Assembly (NCBI GenBank): GCA_032622095.1
Contig: CP136064.1
Coordinates: 191,790,948-191,854,947 of the forward strand
Source of the DNA: Siphonodentalium dalli
Taxonomy: Eukaryota; Mollusca; Scaphopoda; Gadilida; Siphonodentaliidae
Direction: 5' to 3'
DNA length: 64,000 nucleotides
A program made the position numbers and the translations under genes. The first letter of the stretch is position 1, and every line of letters begins with the position of its first letter. The notes under the pieces are model-generated. The model saw only the letters and a list, made by a program, of their open reading frames with translations. It did not search any database and was not told the origin of the DNA. Shown here piece after piece: positions 47,088 through 58,648 of this stretch.

Positions 47088-47723
47088 ATGCCTGGGTGCC
47101 ATTTATGCGGAAATATTTTATCGACGAACTACAATCTACAAAGACATAAACAGATTAAACACGGAATTATGTCAGGAACGAATGGAGATTTTTTCGGGAA
47201 AGATACAGATGACCGAGAAACGGTTCTAGATTCGTCCGAATCTGATATCATTCCCCGTTCACCTTCATCAGAATCTAGAACCGCTTCGTCCTCTTCAGAT
47301 TCAGAGGATGATGCTGTCGCCGGTAGTAGATCGGTATTCGGCCGTAAGAAAGCTGCGCGATGCGTCAATGAGATGGACACATTCAAAAGTATGATGAAAC
47401 GCGTCATCGATGATGTGAAATCATTGTCTGCTAAGTTTGATCAACTGATGGAAGAAGAGGGCGTGTCGGGAGAAGAGGCTGAGGGAAAAGCTCAGCTAGA
47501 ACGCGTCGACACAGAGTTTTCTCTCTTTCTCAAAAGTTACAGACGATTGATAGAATACCAGCATCGATTGAAAACATCCCGCATACATAACGCTATCATG
47601 AAGAAAATGGTCAAACTGACCAAACACGGATATAATAATGAATGGGCTGCGGATGAAGCGATGAGAAAATTCAAGAAACTCCTAGAAATAAATCTAACGG
47701 TCGAAGATTCTGCCAATGATTAA
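47088..47723 (+). CDS. C2H2 zinc-finger protein, 211 aa, right palindrome arm
   Basis: A single-exon frame. Residues 4-25 form one C2H2 finger (CHLCGNILSTNYNLQRHKQIKH; spacing C-x2-C-x12-H-x4-H). Residues ~50-80 are a Ser/Asp/Glu-rich acidic stretch, and ~95-200 a charged, probably helical region (MKRVIDDVKSLSAKFDQLM, KSYRRLIEYQHRLKTS). It has no membrane segment. An AATATAAG box lies ~38 bp before the ATG and AATAAA starts 6 nt after the stop, so the transcription unit is very compact. It reads away from the palindrome centre, mirrored by a broken copy on the left. I do not recognise the family; nucleic-acid binding is inferred from the finger alone. It may belong to a mobile element of which this palindrome is the body. 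Confidence 0.75.
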   Translation: MPGCHLCGNILSTNYNLQRHKQIKHGIMSGTNGDFFGKDTDDRETVLDSSESDIIPRSPSSESRTASSSSDSEDDAVAGSRSVFGRKKAARCVNEMDTFKSMMKRVIDDVKSLSAKFDQLMEEEGVSGEEAEGKAQLERVDTEFSLFLKSYRRLIEYQHRLKTSRIHNAIMKKMVKLTKHGYNNEWAADEAMRKFKKLLEINLTVEDSAND

Positions 47724-47728
47724 ATTTC

Positions 47729-47734
47729 AATAAA
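47729..47734 (+). terminator. Polyadenylation signal of the right-arm zinc-finger gene
   Basis: AATAAA starts 6 nt after the TAA stop. It is conserved in the left arm as TTTATT at 46,004-46,009. Confidence 0.6.
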
Positions 47735-49509
47735 CTTCATCAACATGTTATTCTCGTCTTCGTTATATATCTATAAGTGGGGATGGGAGATTGTAGAGCG
47801 AGAAACGATACATAAATGGTACATTAAGAGCCCTAAAATTTGAAGTTTAAATATTGTTCTGTGTCTTTTTAACTTTCACCCACTGCGTGTGTATTGTTAA
47901 CTTTAATTCATAATGAGTGCTGTGTGTCCCTTTAGAGCGCATTGTGCTCCTTTAATATTCACACACCAATATTACATAACGTCCCTTACATCGTGTCACT
48001 TTAACATTCCACATCGTGCGTGCATTATCCCCCTTTAATTATGTCATAGCGTTGGTACATAGAATACTGTATAACACTATGCCTATGTCTGTATATGTTG
48101 TCACATCGTGAGTGTATTGTCCACCTTTAAGGGTGTCGTAGCGTGTGTACATATAAGACTGTATAACACTATGTCTATGTCTGTATGTGTTGGAACATTT
48201 AAGAAAGATGTGAAATATAAATGTCAAGACTCAGTTCATTCGTATCAGTTAAACGCTCTTCGTTAGTATGAGTAATTACCAACAGGTAAGTTGCACTATT
48301 TTTGAAAGCAATCAAGATGGCGTACCTCGGTGTGCCATTTTCATTAAATTACAATAACTCTCGGCTGTGGTGTAACAGGTTTATAGTTTATAGTCAAATA
48401 ACCCAGAGTGATTGAATTCACAAGGAAGTACACCGAAACTCCACTGATAATTGACATACAACTGTATAAGTGAATATCAAGTGATGTGTGGCTCCAATAT
48501 GTGGGGGATAAAGGACACCATACTGTTTTGACTAAATGACCATCTATTATTGAGAATGAATAGACTCGATAACGCGCTTTATTATATACGTACAAGGTCA
48601 TACTTCTCTATAGACAGTGACTATTGTATTCCAGTGTCTGTGAACGCATGGCTAACCTACATTCCAGAAATTCATTCAGATGCGATATGTATAGTTTATT
48701 CAGAGCTTAAGTGTGTAAACATCACATTTTGATCGCCACGTGATAAGATGCACATATATGTACCATTGATACAATTTGAGTCATACCTGAGCTTAAATAT
48801 GAAAACATCTGAGCTACTCATCAGACGGGACGAGCATAAAAATGTGCATATGTCTGTATATGTCGAGACATTTAAGGAAGATGTGAAATATAGATTTCAA
48901 GGCTCAATTTATTCGTGTAATAATCAGTAATTTCGTATAAATTAAACGCTCTTCGTTCGTATGAGTAATTACCAACGGTAAGTTGTACTATTTTTGAAAG
49001 CAATCACGATACATCCGTGTAAAATTTTCATTAAATTACAATAACCAACGGCTGTGTTGTGTGAATTATGTCATAGCGTTGGTACATAGAATACTGTATA
49101 ACACTATGCCTATGTCTGTATATGTTGTCACATCGTGAGTGTATTGTCCACCTTTAATGGTGTCGTAGCGTGTGTACATATAAGACAGTATAACACTATG
49201 TCTATGTCTGTATGTGTTGGAACATTTAAGAAAGATGTGAAATATAAATGTCAAGACTCAGTTCATTCGTGTAGTAATTTCGTATCAGTTAAACGCTCTT
49301 CATTCGTATGAGTAATTACCAACAGGTAAGTTGCACTATTTTTTGAAAGCAATCAAGATGGCGTACCTCGGTGTGACATTTTCATTAAATTACAATAACC
49401 CTCGGCTGTGTTGTGTGTGCATGCATGTAGTCAACTAACCCAGAGTGACTTAATTCACAATGAAGTAGACTGCTGCAGATGCGATATGTATTGTTTATCC
49501 AGAGCTTAA

Positions 49510-49740
49510 GTGTGTAAACATCACATTTTGCTCGTCACGCTACGGTGGCGGTTGTTGTTGTTGTTGTTATTGTTGTTGTTCCTCTTTCTCAAAAGTTACG
49601 AACGATTAATAGAATACCAGCATCGAATGAAAACATCACCCATACATAACATGATCATGAAGAAAATGGTCAAACTGACCAAACACGGATATAATAATGA
49701 AGGGGCTGTAGATTCAGACAACGTTAGAGCGGTATTTTAG
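49510..49740 (+). pseudogene. Fragment of the zinc-finger protein gene, right arm
   Basis: Mirror of 43,989-44,228 with a TTG tract three units shorter. It carries the same FLKSYERLIEYQHRM core and the same altered end. Confidence 0.75.
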
Positions 49741-50089
49741 CTTCTGCTCTATGAGCGGTACTTTAGCTATGTATCTGCCCTATGGGGCGGTACTTTAGCT
49801 TTGTATCACAATCGATTTCATCATGTCACCAGGTTACACATATCTATATAATAGAGTGCTCATATTGAAATCACTCATAATTGCATTGACATTTGGATAG
49901 GTAGGTTGTATTGTAGACACACGAATTAAATTTGTCTGGCCATGAATGCCAATGCACCATGATAGTTATCGATGTCAATAATGCGTTTCGTTGAGACCTT
50001 GATTGAGTTGATGACAATATTCTGACAAAATTTCTTTTCGATCTATAAAATGCTGCTTTTTATTATCGACATGATCACTTGCTCACTTG

Positions 50090-50565
50090 CTCACCTCTTG
50101 CTCATTTGTATTGCTCATTTACTCATTTTCTTGCTCATTTTGCTCATTTTCTTGCTCATTTGCTCATTTTCTTGCTCATTTGCTCATTTTTTTGCTCATT
50201 TGCTCATTTTTTGGCTCATTTGCTCATTTTTATTGCTCATTTGCTCATTTTCTTGCTCATTTGCTAATTTTTTTGCTCATTTTCTTGCTCATTTGCTCAT
50301 TTTTTTGCTCATTTGCTCATTTTTTTGCTCATTTGCTCATTTTTATTGCTCATTTGCTCATTTTCTTGCTCATTTGCTCATTTTTATTGCTCATTTGCTC
50401 ATTTTCTTGCTCATTTGCTCATTTTCTTGCTCATTTGCTCATTTTCTTGCTCATTTGCTCATTTTTTTGCTCATTTGCTCATTTTCTTGCTCATTTGCTC
50501 ATTTTTTTTGCTCATTTGCTCATTTTCTTGCTCATTTGCTCTTTTTTTTTGCTCATTTGTTCATT
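50090..50565. repeat. tttgctcattttcttgctca minisatellite, right arm
   Basis: Inverted counterpart of the left-arm array, with a different number and order of units. Confidence 0.9.
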
Positions 50566-51171
50566 GATTGGTGCATACTCAAGAGTCATAGACCTAACAT
50601 CCAATGTACTTTAATGGTGTCATAGCGTGGGTACATAGAAGACTGTATAACACTATGCCTATGTCTGTATCTGTTGTCACACCGTGAGTGGATTATCCCC
50701 CTTTAATTATGTCATAACGTTGGTACATAGAAGACTGTATAACACTATGCCTATGTCTATAGCTGTTGTTGGTAAGATGTGAAATATAAATTTCAAGGTT
50801 CAATTCATTCGTGTAGTAATTTCGTATATGTTCAACGCTCTTCATTCGTGCGCTTGTATTGTTAACATTCATTCATAATGAGTGTCTCTTTAGATCGATA
50901 ATTAAGTTAAAGGTCATTACATTCCGCAGTCAAATCTATTGGTGATCGAATTTGATAACTATTTTATTGGAACAACTAAGAGTATTATTATAAATAATAC
51001 ATTGCAGGCATCGGTGGATACCCGATTGCCACATTTAGTGATCACGTGATAAACTGATAAAATCTCCAAGTGACGTACTATATGTATGCATTCTGATCCG
51101 CTGTCGTTATTCATTCCATAACGTAATGCCTCAGGCCAGTCGAAAATTGGTTGCTCGTCATCTCCATTATA

Positions 51172-51541
51172 TTGAAATTTTGGAAGTTTTGGAAATTTTG
51201 GAAGTTTTTGAAAGTTTTGAAATTTTGGAAGTTTTGGAAATTTTTGGAGTTTTGGAAATTTTGTAAGTTTTGTAAATTTTGGAAATTTTGGAAATTTTGG
51301 AAATTTTGGAAATTTTGGAAGTTTTGGAAGTTTTGGAAATTTTGGAAATTTTTGAAGTTTTTGAAATTTTTGGAGTTTTGGAAATTTTGTAAGTTTTGGA
51401 AATTTTGGAAGTTTTTGTTTGAAATTTTGGAAGTTTTGGAAATTTTGGAAATTTTGGAAGTTTTGGAAATTTTGGAAATATTTGAAAGTTTTTGAAATTT
51501 TGGAAGTTTTTGAAATTTTGGAAGTTTTGGGTTTTGAATTT
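51172..51541. repeat. aaattttggaagttttgg minisatellite (right palindrome arm)
   Basis: The inverted counterpart of the left-arm array, about 110 bp longer. This accounts for most of the length difference between the two arms. Confidence 0.9.
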
Positions 51542-51627
51542 TTTTTTTGGGAATATTTTAGTACAAACAATTTTACCCCCATAAAATCTATTTTTAGATG
51601 TGCAGGTAACGAGCCATCTATACTACT

Positions 51628-52272
51628 TGTAACAGATTATACTTTGTTAAAAACCTGGTAAACAATGATATACTATGGTAAAAGTAATGTGAAGCCCATG
51701 TAAGCCCATGTAAAAGAACATACCCTTGTAAGTTCCAAGGTCATTCGTGTTGGTGATAGGAGGGTTCATGTTACATGGCATAACAAACCGCGCATAGATT
51801 TTTACTGCTAAACTCCCAAATTCGTCACTACCATTGAACACTTTCCTTACGTCATTATGTTTGTTTGCCTCCATCATAGGAGAGTATATGTGCAGATTCG
51901 AGATATTTACATGGTTCATAATTTCACATAAAGGTCAGGTCTCATATCTGCACAGATTAAAATAAATAATTAAGAGACGCAAAATAAAAGGAGAAAACTT
52001 AGTAATTTACCCTGATTGTCCTGATTGTTTTTTTTTCAAACAGGACATGGAAATAGGTGTTAATTTATGCTAATCTGACAAGATGTAGTTGTGTACCAAA
52101 ATTAGATTTTTCGTGATGAAGGTCCAGATCGGATATAAATCTTGAACTTGAAGTAAATAGAGCGGAAGTAATGATACGTTAATAAATTTAGTTTTAAAAA
52201 ACCCACTAACACTTTCGCTAAAACGAGAAGAGAAAAAATAAATAAATGGACGTAATACCAAATATATATATT
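51628..52272. other. Junction between palindrome and T-box B block
   Basis: No gene recognised. Sequence at 51,741-51,860 is homologous to 8296-8410 and marks the left part of the block shared by the two T-box loci. Left of it, gtaaaagaacatacccttgt resembles sequence just outside the left palindrome arm (about 42,060), in the same orientation. Confidence 0.5.
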
Positions 52273-53070
52273 AGACTAGCTGGTGGACCCGACTTCGTCC
52301 GGGCTGTTTGCCCTCTGCTTTCCGGCGAAATGCGAGTCCGGTTTACCCGATTTGACCTTGAATTGACAATTTTGAAGGTCAAGGTCAGGTCTGGGTCACG
52401 ATTTGACCCATCCAAAACACTCCCCGGACAAAAGTAGCGCTAGGTATAAAATTTCGTCGAAATCCGTGCGTTTTACCCGATTTGACCTTGAATTGACCAT
52501 TTTGAAGGTCAGGTCGGGGTAACGATTTGACGGTTTTGACCCGTCCAAAACAAAGCAGCACCCTTATGATGTCATAGAGATAAAGCCTCGGCGATGAGTC
52601 AAGACGATGTCGGAAATAATAACATATCTCGAACCCGGTGGTCGTAGAATTCGATTTTTCATGGGAAAATGGACAGACTCCACGCTTTAATTGTATTAGG
52701 CAATTATCGAAGAGACATTTGACGCATTTATTAACATTTTTGCCAGCCTTGGGAAGATTCGTAGAAGCGAGTTCTATGCAATGGAAATGCATGCATATTT
52801 CCTATGTAACGGTTTAACAGTGTCGAAACGCTCTTTATCAACGACACTGCGGATACGAACGCTCTTTAACTATCACGCGATAAACCCATGAACTACCCAT
52901 TGCGGTGGCGGGGGATTGGAGAATGACTGCTCTGACGTTCTCAAAAGCGGTGCGATGACATTCCATCTGGATTGTACCCTTAGATAGGAAGTTTGGGCTC
53001 AATCCGTCCGACAGTTTTCCCGGCCATAGCTAACAAACAAACAAACAAACAGAAGTCACAAAATATATAT
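52273..53070 (+). repeat. Interspersed repeat, ctagctggtggacccgactt family
   Basis: It begins agctggtggacccgacttcg and ends with (aaac)n and a short aaatatatat run. It contains gatttgaccttgaattgac and aaggtcaaggtcaggt motifs seen again in the next two units. It is non-coding; the 3' simple repeat suggests a retroposed element. It interrupts the homology to the gene A flank. A pair of AACGCTCTTT motifs (52,826 and 52,857, 31 bp apart) lies inside. Confidence 0.6.
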
Positions 53071-53072
53071 CT

Positions 53073-54043
53073 GCTAGCAGGTGGACCCGGGCTGTTTCCC
53101 CTCTGCTTTTCGGCGAATTGCGCGATTTGACCTTGAATTGTCCATTTTGAAGGTCAAGGTCAGGTGGGGTCACGATTTGACCCGTCCAAAACACTGCCCG
53201 GACAAAAGTACCCGACAGAAGTACCGGTCGAAATCCACGGTCGAAAGGTCACATCGCACGGGCAAATTAATAGGCCCATGCCACTCCCCGGCCGAAAGTA
53301 CCCCCACATACCAAGTTTCGTCGAAATCGGCTCGGCCGTTCTCGAGTCCATCGCGAACAGACACACACACACACCCTCACGCACCCTCACACACACCCTT
53401 CACACACATATTTCCCAAAATATATATATATGTCTGTCTGTGTGTGTGTGTGTGTGTCTGTCTGTTCGCAATGGACTCGAGAACGGCTGAGCCAATTTCG
53501 ATGAAACTTGGTATGTTGGGATACTTTCGGCCGGGGAGTGGCATATGCCTATTAATTTGCCCGTTCGACTTGACCTTGAAATCGGGTCATTTCAAGGTAA
53601 AACGCCCGAGTATCACGGGATTTCGATGAAAATTAGTGTCTAGGGATACTTTCGTAAGCCTATTCATTTGCCCGTGCGACGTGACATTGACCTTGAAATC
53701 GGGTCAATTCAAGGTCAAATCGCGAATTTTGATGGGATTTCGACGAAATTTGATACGTATGGTTACTTTTGTCCACTGAGTGTTTTCGACGGGTAGAATC
53801 GTGACCCCGACCTGACCTTGACCTTCAAAATGATCAATTCAAGGTCAAATCGGGTAAAACCGGATGGATTTCCACGGGTACTTCTGTCGGGTACTTTTGT
53901 CCGGGCAGTGTTTTGAACGGGTCAAATCGTGACCCCACCTGATCTTCACCTTCAAAATGGACAATTCAAGGTCAAATCGTACAATTCGCCGAAATGCAGA
54001 GGGGAAACAGCCCGGACGAAGTCGGGTCTACCAGCTAGTTAGA
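53073..54043. repeat. Head-to-head pair of the same repeat (foldback)
   Basis: The left half (53,073 to ~53,425) starts ctagcaggtggacccgggct and runs to a cacaca-rich stretch. The right half (to 54,043) is the same element in inverse orientation, ending ccggacgaagtcgggtctac and cagctag. The centre is (CA)n / tatatata / (TG)n with mirrored cgaacagac and gtctgttcg. The open frame across it (53,081-53,629) reads the repeat and is not a gene. Confidence 0.7.
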
Positions 54044-54706
54044 TATATATGTCAATATACCAAAATAACACCCAATATCACTTTTCGAAACTATGCCATC
54101 AATCAATCCTTAATCGTTTGATCAATAAATCCGTTACCCTCTATTTTATATTTTGATCTTGATCCATCATTGATATATTTATACCCACTTATCTATTCAT
54201 CAACACAAATTACTTCTTAGTATTAACATAGTAAACTCAAAAATATCAAGGCTATGTACAGAGATTCCCGATGTGTTTGATAACTCGATGGTTGTTGACC
54301 TGAGCGCTGCATATCGGGGAGACGAGCCGGGAGGCCATGGCATCGCCCTGATAACATTTGTAGCATTCATTAATAGAAAATGTCCTGCTAGCTACACATT
54401 ACTCTATGCTCCGGCTCAGTGACACCCGAAAAAGGATTAACAAAATGGCTAAAAGAGCTCAGGGCTAAACGGGCTAAAAAAAAAAAAAAATAGCCGTCAA
54501 AATCACAATTTATCGCCACCAAAGTCGCGTACCAGACTTTTATTTGAATCGCGAATACCATTTAAGAAGGGAGTATGAATCCTGGAAGATTAACAGTGGA
54601 GTATTAATAACGCGTACCGCCGTAAAATTGGCCTGAATCCCGCGTACCAACGGGGGACTGACACCCTCAGAAGGATTTTGTTGTTTAAAGAAATTCTTGA
54701 TTGAAA

Positions 54707-54712
54707 TTTATT
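54707..54712 (-). terminator. Candidate polyadenylation signal of T-box gene B
   Basis: AATAAA on the minus strand about 240 bp after the stop, with a second overlapping copy at 54,711-54,716. It matches the position after gene A. Confidence 0.55.
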
Positions 54713-54948
54713 TATTCATACATATTTAATACATTACGTAAAATACTATGTATCTCAACAAAATTAACAACGAATATAATGTCACGAATAGATCATATAT
54801 ACATAAGAACGGATTAATAATTTAAATACTATGTTTGGAGCGACAACTGCATAATATAAATTTAATGCCAATAGCAACACATTGTAAGTTTGGGGTATAG
54901 CACAAGAAAGCACACTGAGTGGTCATGAACTGAACACTTGGTTTTATC

Positions 54949-55823
54949 CTAGAAAGCAATAGCAGGTTTCACTTTCAGATCGGCACTGTAGAATGGTGGG
55001 GCAAAACTCGGTAGATGGTCAAACAGTTCACTGTGGTTATGGCGGAGATATGAGTCTTTGTAATCCACACAGAATGGTTCCAGGCTGCCGTTGGAGTTTT
55101 TATTCTGTAGAAAGTCGATACCGGTTGATGTTGGATGCAGGTTTATGTCGAACACACGTGTTGGCATCTCGGATGGTGATATGACTTCATTCGAGGCAGC
55201 ATGCATGTTGGTCGACGCGCTCTTTGTTGACAGATTCAGCGGATCGCAGATGAAGGGCTGGTTGTGGGTTGGCGAACACCCTCGGAAGTTGAAAACCGTT
55301 GGCTTAAAGTCAAACGAATTTGTATTGTCCGCTGCTGTCGAAGTGCCTTGAGTTGATGCTAATGAAGATATCGATGGAATGCAGAACCCAGCCACAAGTT
55401 GTTCATACAGTTGGTTCTGAGGTGGTGTGGCAACTTCTGGCGTCCTGCTTTGGCTACAATGAGACACGATTGTTGTTGGAGCGATTGTTAATTCGTTGTT
55501 AGGCGACGGTCTTTCAGATGCACTGTTGTAGTTGTAGCTGGTGTAGGGCAATGGGTCAGTAGACGGTGATACGTTACGAGGAGATGGTGTGTGTGCCGCA
55601 TATTCACTGGCGTATGTTTCAACCGACGAAGGCGAGTGGTTGCTGGGAAAATCGCTCAAATCTGGGGAGCAGACAGCACCATCGGCACGAGACTCTGTTG
55701 TGAAGCTGTGGGTGTGGTCAGTGACGTATCTTGGGCACATCTCGTCTTGATCTTTCAGAATGTGCAATTCTGGGGATGAGATCTGTGGTTCGATCCGCTG
55801 ACGCTTTGCCTCCGGATAAACTC
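54949..55823 (-). CDS. T-box B coding exon 7
   Basis: 875 nt from GVYPEAKRQRIEPQ to VKPAIAF and TAG. The open frame is uninterrupted, in contrast to gene A. At the position of the gene A stop it reads GAA (NNELTIAPTT). Confidence 0.93.
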
Positions 55824-56242
55824 CTGCAAATAGAATTGGTATTATGACATGTGTGCCTGTTAGATTTACATGTACTTTTGTGATGTACAATGCATGATTT
55901 CAATAACTGAGAACGCTAAGAAACATTACTGTCGCTTTCATAAATATCAAAACATATTGCTCTCTTTATAACAGACAAAACCTTCGTAATCGTTTCTATG
56001 TTGTTCCATTTGTTCAAGGTGAAAGCGAATTGATACCATATATATGCTGGAATCTAGTCAGTTCTTTGATATTGGAAGCTGTGGGTATGTTGTGTATGTT
56101 ACGTGATAAATGGTGGCTTCATAAATGAGATTCAAGTTGGGAGCGACTAATGCATGAGGACAACTGGTACTCCCTGGTATGTTTAGATTATATCTTCGAA
56201 TGTATGTAGTATTTACATGTAAGTATGTGTTATATTGTTATA

Positions 56243-56505
56243 GGGGTATTGTACACTAAATTCGGTCATTTGTGGGACCATCTCCGTTTATATTCAACAT
56301 AGTAAAGCAAGAAATGAATGAACGTGAGCCATAATGTATTGGATTAGTGCAAAATAGACTCATGTGGTCTATGAACGATGCAAACAACATTGTAATTGTA
56401 ATGAAAATGAGTTTATGACGTTCATTTGTTGCATATAATCTGTTGAGTATAAAGGGAGATGGTGCTTCATGACGCCTGTTCTTTGTCAGCGCGAGTACTG
56501 GACGG
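56243..56505. mobile_element. Insertion in intron 6 of T-box B
   Basis: Gene A lacks this segment between the aligned landmarks gtatttacatgtaagt and ttgcgaatcca. It begins aggggtattgtacactaaat. About 180 bp of it matches the reverse complement of 63,720-63,900 (ttaaaggtgtactgtacact, gtaatgaaaatg), so two copies of one family lie in and upstream of gene B. No coding capacity. Confidence 0.65.
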
Positions 56506-56547
56506 CCTGACGATGTTGCGAATCCATATAATTAGAAAACAACTCAC

Positions 56548-56606
56548 CTGGAAGGAACTGGTTTTCTGCGTCATTAAGTGATGGTCGCTTTCCTCCGAAG
56601 CATGTC
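56548..56606 (-). CDS. T-box B coding exon 6
   Basis: 59 nt encoding TCFGGKRPSLNDAENQFLP; acceptor ttcgcag, donor CAG/GTGAGT. Confidence 0.9.
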
Positions 56607-56870
56607 CTGCGAAGAAAAGAAAAAACAATGTCAATGAATATGTGCCCGATCTGGTGGACTAATATATCCTGCGTCCATTTGTTTTATATAAATCTCCCAC
56701 AAATTAACTTATTTCATATGCATAATATTATACTGCAAGGTTTGTCATACAATAATACAATGAACCACTCACTCGTCGTTTTCAAACTTACTCAACCCAT
56801 CCAAATAGGAACACATAACCTCATATTTGTTTATATTAATTTACGAAAATACATACGAGACTTTCTATTA

Positions 56871-57395
56871 CAGTAAAACCTCTACAAGCCGAACACCCCT
56901 TAGACCGGCCCTTCTGTTCGGTTTAGAGAGGTGTTCCGTTTATAGAAAATCGCACTAAGATCGGAATGTATTGACGTCGTCACTATGAGTTGTCGAAGCA
57001 AAACGAACTCATTATTGAATTTAACTTGAATAAAGTACCGAATAAAATATAAATAACATAGATAAATAATAAGAATTAAAACATGGTATATTAATAAGAC
57101 ATAATACATGTACCGGTATACAGATAAGACTGTAAACGATATATTTTACGGTGATTCGAAAATTTCGCTGAAAATATTAATGTAGCGCATGTATTGTAGT
57201 TTCATACAGTTGAATAAGCGTGTTCGGATGTCGGAGCTAAACATTAATGTATTTGTTCACTTATGGACTAGAAAAACCATCCGATGAGAGTTACTGGATT
57301 ATAGAGTTAATTTTAAATGAGAATGCAGTTGGGTGAATTCGGGACCAGACAAATTGTTCGGTATGGAGAGGGTTTGGGTTTATAGAGGGTCTAAT
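56871..57395. mobile_element. Tigger/pogo-like MITE in intron 5 of T-box B
   Basis: It begins CAGTAAAACCTCTACAAGCC, the terminal pattern known from pogo/Tigger elements. It ends with a degraded mirror (ggtttgggtttatagagggt then cta). Gene A has ctttctattacag joined almost directly to ttttggtaaat here, so the ~520 bp are an insertion. The interior keeps phrases such as ccgaacaccccttagacc but no transposase. Confidence 0.65.
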
Positions 57396-57459
57396 TTGGT
57401 AAATAATACCCACTATATCTTCTCCCATGTTCCGAATTTTAGAGTTAATTCAGACTTAC

Positions 57460-57518
57460 CTTCTGTTATCCCTGAAGCCCTTTGCGAACGGATTATTGTC
57501 AACCTTCAACTTGGTACA
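57460..57518 (-). CDS. T-box B coding exon 5
   Basis: 59 nt encoding CTKLKVDNNPFAKGFRDNR, protein-identical to exon 5 of gene A; acceptor tttgcag, donor AAG/GTAAGT. Confidence 0.93.
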
Positions 57519-57828
57519 CTGCAAATAATAGATAGCACAATGAACACAAATCTGGTTAAGCAAAGTACATAAAAAATCCAATATTTTCGGAGATATTGAA
57601 TCTCGGCTCGCAATTTACTTCAAATAAAGATATCTTTTAGATAAACAACTGTTATTACTCAGAGCTAGTCTTTAATCTTTATTTGTGGAAGACTTTCAAT
57701 TCAACTTTAAAGTGTCATTGTGTTTTACCACCAAATATAAAATCTTCATAAGAAACTAGTGTTATAACAGGTCAGTAGGTGATCATGTCCATGTGTTAAA
57801 AGGAATATGAATAAAGTTGAGTTCTTAC

Positions 57829-57975
57829 CTCTTCACTTTGATAGGCAGTAACCGCTATGAACTTTGTCTCGTCGAAGCTAGATGTCTTGAACTTTCCCCA
57901 GTTGAGTAAACTTATGTCGTTGGCTCTGACGATGTGGACGCGCAGTTGGTATTTCTGCATCGTGTTCAGGGTGAT
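57829..57975 (-). CDS. T-box B coding exon 4
   Basis: 147 nt encoding [20 protein letters not shown] and [13 protein letters not shown]; acceptor ccacag, donor GAG/GTAAGA. Confidence 0.95.
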
Positions 57976-58399
57976 CTGTGGACAGAGAAACACAATAGTT
58001 AGGATATGATGGCATATTTAGGTGGAATAATACATGGTTCATACTATTACGGACAACGGTATATGTCTAACAACTTATGGACACACACGTGTTAATTAGT
58101 ATGTATACCAACATCAAGATATCAATGCAACTACACTTGATATATCTTTGAAGGTGCTATGATGTCCATATCCACAGTTATTTGCAATGTTTAATGACAA
58201 TGTAACACATATTGACTGCAGCATATACCTACAAGTGCATTTCACAATATTGTGATGATCAGCTTTTGAAAATAAGATACATATAAAGCCGTAAATAAAA
58301 AACATGACTGGATGTACGATAACATCTAATTGAGATGCATCGGTCACACGGCTAGGAATCGAGATGTAAGTGTCACATATGCCAATTAAATTAGCTTAC

Positions 58400-58648
58400 A
58401 TGTCCGTTTCTGTCGTTTGGGTTGTTGGTTATCTTCATCTTGTTGAATGAAATGGGCTTCTTCATCCAGAATGACCCCGGAGCCGGGGAGTCCGGATGAA
58501 CGTACATTCTGGCTGATGTATGTGGCTCGCCCTTCCCGGTCACAGTCCAGTTGGTATTCTGGTATTTATATCTGCAGTTGTCGGCTGGGATGACGTCAGC
58601 TAAGACGACATATTTGGCCTTTTGTGATAGCTTCTGACAGCTCACTTT
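58400..58648 (-). CDS. T-box B coding exon 3, 3' piece after the insertion
   Basis: It resumes at KVSCQKLSQKAKYVV and runs to NDRNGH, with donor CAT/GTAAGC. The frame stays open leftwards into the element for about 80 codons (to a Met at 58,891), producing a chimeric frame that is probably meaningless. Confidence 0.9.

Larger units (their letters stand above)
46985..51627 (-). repeat. Giant palindrome, right arm (4.6 kb)
   Basis: Inverted copy of the left arm, ending at ctatactact (51,627), after which the sequences differ. It is about 100 bp longer than the left arm because of repeat expansion. It carries the open copy of the zinc-finger gene. Confidence 0.95.

Noticed and set aside
42214-51627. 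Calling the palindrome a virus or Polinton-type element
   Set aside because: No polymerase, integrase, protease or capsid frame is present; the only gene seen is the zinc-finger protein.
53081-53629. 182-residue frame rich in His, Pro and Val/Cys runs
   Set aside because: It crosses a head-to-head repeat pair with (CA)n/(TG)n tracts and has no recognisable domain.
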